The notes under the pieces: generated by a model | The model's database searches: none | Told to the model about the DNA's origin: nothing | Seen by the model: the letters and a program-made list of their open reading frames with translations, nothing else | Made by a program: the position numbers and the translations under genes | In this document: positions 6,480 to 8,709 of the stretch, piece after piece | How positions within the stretch are numbered: position 1 is the first letter of the stretch | Layout: each line of letters begins with the position of its first letter | DNA from: UBA668 sp046052275 | GTDB taxonomy: Bacteria > Actinomycetota > Acidimicrobiia > Acidimicrobiales > Ilumatobacteraceae | Direction: 5' to 3' | DNA length: 8,709 bases | Assembly: GCA_046052275.1 (NCBI GenBank) | Contig: JBJOMQ010000098.1 | Location: 1 to 8,709 of the forward strand

Positions 6480-6609
6480 GCACGGAGCGTTCGCGTCGTG
6501 ACCGGAGCGCCACACGTCGGTCCGGCACCGGCGCACAAGCCGTCGCCAGCGCCGTCGCCGGCGTGCCGGCAGCGCGCCGAAACAGCCGACGAGATGGCAG
6601 GCTGTGCGC
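6480..6609. promoter_or_regulatory. Divergent spacer between LytR_C and acetyltransferase genes
   Basis: 130 bp that should hold promoters for both directions. I see no convincing -35/-10 pair. It contains a 12-nt tandem, GCCGTCGCCAGC (6539-6550) then GCCGTCGCCGGC (6551-6562), 11 of 12 identical. This runs into GCCGGC-GT-GCCGGC (6557-6570), an inverted repeat. These may be regulatory or only G+C-rich repetition. Confidence 0.35.
6596..6601 (+). promoter_or_regulatory. Ribosome binding site of the acetyltransferase gene
   Basis: GGCAGG lies 8 nt before ATG 6610. It favours this ATG over the in-frame GTG two codons upstream (6604), which would leave only 2 nt of spacing. Confidence 0.5.
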
Positions 6610-7380
6610 ATGCCCCGCTGGCAGGTCCGCCCCTACGTCGATGCCGATCTCCCCGAGGTGCTGCGCATTGCCGGTGAGGGCGACGCCGACATCGATGCGA
6701 TGTACCTGCAGTACGTCGCCCAGGCGGGCCGGCTCCTTGTGGGATTCGACCCCAACACCTTCCGCACGGTCGCCTTCGGCGGGGCCATACCAGTCCGCTC
6801 GGTCGACCGCACCGTGCTGATGGTGACCGACCTGTTCGTCGAGGAGACCAACCGCGGCTACCGCGCCGGCACCGAACTGCTCGCAGCGCTCGTCGGCGAC
6901 CACCAGCACCGCATGACCTCGAGCTCGAAGGAGCAGGCAGCGCTGCAGGTGTACCACCGCCAGCGGATGGACTCGAAGTGGAAGGTCCGCTACATGGAGG
7001 GCTGGGGCTCGAAGACCGACACTGTGCCGTCGATGCTCGCTGCGTCGCGTCTCGAAGCGTGGCGACACGACCGACCCGACCTCGTCGACTACTACTTCCG
7101 CCGCGGCGCCATCGTGGGCGGCGACTCGGTGATGCTCACGAATCCCGTCGAGGTCCGCATCACCCGGCTCCACACCGACGACGCCATCGACGTTCTCCGC
7201 CGGCTCATCGCCCATTTCCCGTCGCGCATGAAGGTGAGCCTCTGCGTGCCCGAGCACCACCCGCTGTCCACATGGCTCGACGACCACGGCTTCACCGAGG
7301 TCGACCACGACTGGTTCTGCTGCACGCAGGGCGTGCGCATCGATCCCGATCTCGCCGTCATCGACCCTGGCCTGTGGTGA
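6610..7380 (+). CDS. GNAT-family N-acetyltransferase, probably with two GNAT-like halves
   Basis: Predicted soluble acyl-CoA-dependent acyltransferase (256 aa). The N-terminus WQVRPYVDADLPEVLRIA is a typical GNAT first strand and helix. VTDLFVEETNRGYRAGTELL (about 72-91) looks like motif A, in which RGYRAG (82-87) stands for the pyrophosphate-binding R/Q-x-x-G-x-G/A loop. SKEQAALQVYHRQRM resembles the motif B helix that follows. The C-terminal half (about 130-256, with EVRITRLHTDDAIDVLRRL and a GFTEVDHDWFCCTQG strand near the end) resembles a second, degenerate GNAT domain. Substrate is unknown: protein N-terminus, polyamine, antibiotic or a metabolite are all possible. The ATG is supported by GGCAGG 8 nt upstream. 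The stop TGA (7378-7380) lies at or just before the start of the monooxygenase gene, so the two are almost certainly one transcript. Confidence 0.78.
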   Translation: MPRWQVRPYVDADLPEVLRIAGEGDADIDAMYLQYVAQAGRLLVGFDPNTFRTVAFGGAIPVRSVDRTVLMVTDLFVEETNRGYRAGTELLAALVGDHQHRMTSSSKEQAALQVYHRQRMDSKWKVRYMEGWGSKTDTVPSMLAASRLEAWRHDRPDLVDYYFRRGAIVGGDSVMLTNPVEVRITRLHTDDAIDVLRRLIAHFPSRMKVSLCVPEHHPLSTWLDDHGFTEVDHDWFCCTQGVRIDPDLAVIDPGLW

Positions 7381-7409
7381 GCAGCCCACCATCGAATGGC
7401 ACCGACGAG

Positions 7410-8402
7410 ATGATCCCCCCGCTGTCACTACTCGACCTGGCGCTGATCGGCCGCGGCCAGACACCCGCCGACGCGCTCGCCGCCAGCGTGACGCTCGCCC
7501 AGCGCGCCGAGGAACTCGGCATCACCCGCATCTGGTACGCCGAACACCACAACATGTCGTCGATCGCCTCGTCGGCGCCCGCCGTGCTCATCGCCCACGT
7601 GGCGGCGCACACCCGCACCATCGTGCTCGGCGCCGGCGGCGTGATGCTGCCCAACCACTCGCCGCTGTCGATCGCCGAGCAATACGGCACGCTCGCCACG
7701 CTGCACCCGGGACGGATCGAACTCGGCCTCGGCCGGGCCCCAGGCAGCGACCAGGCCACGATGCACGCCATGCGCCGCGACCACACCTCGTCCGACACCT
7801 TCCCCGACGACGTGCTCGAGGTGAAGGGCTACCTCGACGGTGCCAGCCGCGTGCCCGGTGTGGCAGCAGTACCCGGCGCCGGAACCCGCGTGCCGCTCTA
7901 CATCCTCGGATCATCGCTGTTCGGCGCAAGCCTCGCCGCTCATCTCGGCATGCCCTTCGCCTTCGCGTCGCACTTCGCACCCGATGCCCTGCGTGACGCA
8001 GTTGCGTTGTACCGCAGCAGGTTCCAGCCGTCGGCCGAACTCGCTGCACCGCGAGCGTTCGCCGCCGTCAACGTGATCTGCGACGACACCGACGAGGCAG
8101 CGCACGATCAGTACCGCAGGGCACTGCGGTGGCGTGCACAGCGGTTCCTCAGCCTGCCCGACTCCCTGTCGGACGACGAACTCGACATGGTGCTCGCCAG
8201 TCCGCAGGGCCAGCAGATCGCGCGGATGACCACCTACTCGGCAATCGGCTCGCCGGGCACGGTGGCCGCCTACCTCGAGCAGTTCGCCGAGCATGCCGGT
8301 GCTGACGAGCTGGTGGTGGCGCTGTCGTCGCCCACGAGCGCAGAGCGACTGCGGTCACTCGAGCTGGTCGCCGGCATCTCGTCGCAGCGCGTCGCCGCCT
8401 GA
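7410..8402 (+). CDS. LLM-class flavin-dependent oxidoreductase, luciferase-family group 1 (MsnO8-like)
   Basis: Predicted FMN/F420-type bacterial-luciferase-like monooxygenase or dehydrogenase (330 aa from ATG 7410), a TIM-barrel enzyme; the substrate cannot be assigned. Family hallmarks are the opening PLSLLDLALIGRG, WYAEHHNMSSIASSAP (Glu45, His46, His47), VLGAGGVMLPNHSPLSIAEQ, HPGRIELGLGRAPGSDQATM and a late IGSPGTVAAYL. The length fits (about 330 aa). ATG 7410 starts exactly where the family usually starts. An in-frame GTG at 7377 would add 11 residues and overlap the preceding TGA as GTGA, implying translational coupling. Neither has a strong ribosome site, and a GACGAG directly before ATG 7410 is too close to help. 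It is the second gene of the pair with the acetyltransferase and ends 44 bp before the convergent ung stop. Confidence 0.9.
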   Translation: MIPPLSLLDLALIGRGQTPADALAASVTLAQRAEELGITRIWYAEHHNMSSIASSAPAVLIAHVAAHTRTIVLGAGGVMLPNHSPLSIAEQYGTLATLHPGRIELGLGRAPGSDQATMHAMRRDHTSSDTFPDDVLEVKGYLDGASRVPGVAAVPGAGTRVPLYILGSSLFGASLAAHLGMPFAFASHFAPDALRDAVALYRSRFQPSAELAAPRAFAAVNVICDDTDEAAHDQYRRALRWRAQRFLSLPDSLSDDELDMVLASPQGQQIARMTTYSAIGSPGTVAAYLEQFAEHAGADELVVALSSPTSAERLRSLELVAGISSQRVAA

Positions 8403-8446
8403 CAGCGCAGCCGCCGGCGCGGAGTGCAGCTGGCAGCACGCTGCGG
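8403..8446. terminator. Convergent gap with foldable symmetric element, possible bidirectional terminator
   Basis: The 44 bp between the monooxygenase and ung stops contain outer arms CGCAGC (8406-8411) and GCTGCG (8440-8445). These enclose two small hairpins: CCGC-CGGC-GCGG (8411-8422, sharing one base with the outer arm) and GTGC-N8-GCAC (8424-8439). The whole could fold as a compact three-way junction. No T-tract follows on either strand, so termination is only plausible. Confidence 0.3.
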
Positions 8447-8709
8447 TCAGTCGGGCAGCGACCAGTCGACTGGCTCGAGTCCGGCCTCGGCCAGCGCGGC
8501 ATTGGCACGGCTGAACGGACGGCTCCCGAAGAACCCGGTATGCGCGCTGAGCGGCGAGGGGTGCGCCGACTCGATGATGACATGGCGTGACGTGTCGATC
8601 AGCGGCCGCTTCTTTCGAGCCGAGGTGCCCCACAGGATGAACACCACGCTGGTGGTCTTCTCGTTGACAGCACGAAGCACCTCGTCGGTGAATGTCTCCC
8701 ACCCGCGGC
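8447..8709 (-). CDS. ung: Uracil-DNA glycosylase, C-terminal part (5' end outside window)
   Basis: Family-1 uracil-DNA glycosylase, which removes uracil from DNA to start base-excision repair. The last 87 codons are present. The first in-frame residues read RGWETFTDEVLRAV, followed by VVFILWGTSARKKRPLID and the catalytic/leucine-loop motif HPSPLSAH (8546-8563 code HPSPLS), then GFFGSRPFSRAN and the C-terminal DWSLPD. Line-by-line resemblance to E. coli Ung (GWETFTD, LLWG, AHPSPLSAH, GFFG) is clear. The N-terminal part with the GQDPYH motif lies beyond the window, so the start cannot be placed. It converges on the monooxygenase gene and is not in an operon with anything shown here. Confidence 0.96.
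   Translation of the reverse strand, partial: RGWETFTDEVLRAVNEKTTSVVFILWGTSARKKRPLIDTSRHVIIESAHPSPLSAHTGFFGSRPFSRANAALAEAGLEPVDWSLPD

Noticed and set aside
6978..7409. Upstream extension of the monooxygenase frame back to 6978
   Set aside because: The extension lies inside the acetyltransferase gene, is Arg/Pro-rich and lacks similarity to the family, whose proteins start at about MIPPLSLLDL; a start at 7377 or 7410 is far more likely.
6472..7464. - strand open frame of 330 codons opposite the acetyltransferase gene
   Set aside because: It spans a spacer and two supported + strand genes and its translation has no recognisable motif; frame shadow.
1..8709. Transposase, integrase, inverted-repeat-bounded element, tRNA or rRNA
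   Set aside because: No such gene, terminal inverted repeat or tRNA-like fold was seen on either strand; base composition looks uniform.

Overview
The window is high-GC DNA (visibly around 65-70% G+C) with seven protein-coding genes, two of them cut by the window edges. It contains no RNA gene, mobile element or CRISPR array that I can support. The gene families fit a high-GC Gram-positive actinobacterium: a LytR_C-domain lipoprotein, a secreted M15 peptidase with a C-terminal beta-repeat region of a kind I associate with Acidimicrobiia, a group 1 luciferase-like monooxygenase and an iron-sulfur photolyase. An Ilumatobacter-like acidimicrobial host is my inference and is not proven by the sequence.

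Layout. At 1-1184 (+) is the C-terminal part of a membrane sensor histidine kinase. It converges on 1203-3467 (-), an exported protein with a peptidoglycan-binding domain, an M15-type peptidase domain and three extracellular repeats. A 198-bp divergent spacer (3468-3665), with two 15-bp direct repeats, separates it from a small SRPBCC-fold gene at 3666-4160 (+). That gene ends base-to-base against 4161-5672 (-), a photolyase of the iron-sulfur (prokaryotic 6-4) class. A 111-bp spacer with two hairpins separates the photolyase start from the 3' end of a LytR_C lipoprotein gene at 5784-6479 (-). A 130-bp divergent spacer leads to a probable two-gene operon on the + strand: a GNAT-like acetyltransferase (6610-7380) and a flavin-dependent luciferase-like monooxygenase (start at 7410, or 7377 with a GTGA overlap; end 8402). 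The window closes with the 3' end of ung, uracil-DNA glycosylase (8447-8709, -). No gene-free stretch exceeds 200 bp.

How the genes work together. Two products are envelope proteins outside the membrane (M15 peptidase and LytR_C lipoprotein), and a third senses across it (histidine kinase). Two are DNA-repair enzymes for different lesions (UV photoproducts and uracil). The only well-supported co-transcription is the acetyltransferase-monooxygenase pair. The rest looks like a housekeeping or accessory mosaic of single genes in alternating orientation. I found no convincing undescribed multi-gene system. The best leads are the photolyase with its abutting SRPBCC partner, the repeat-bearing peptidase, the coupled GNAT/monooxygenase pair and the small symmetric elements in the spacers.
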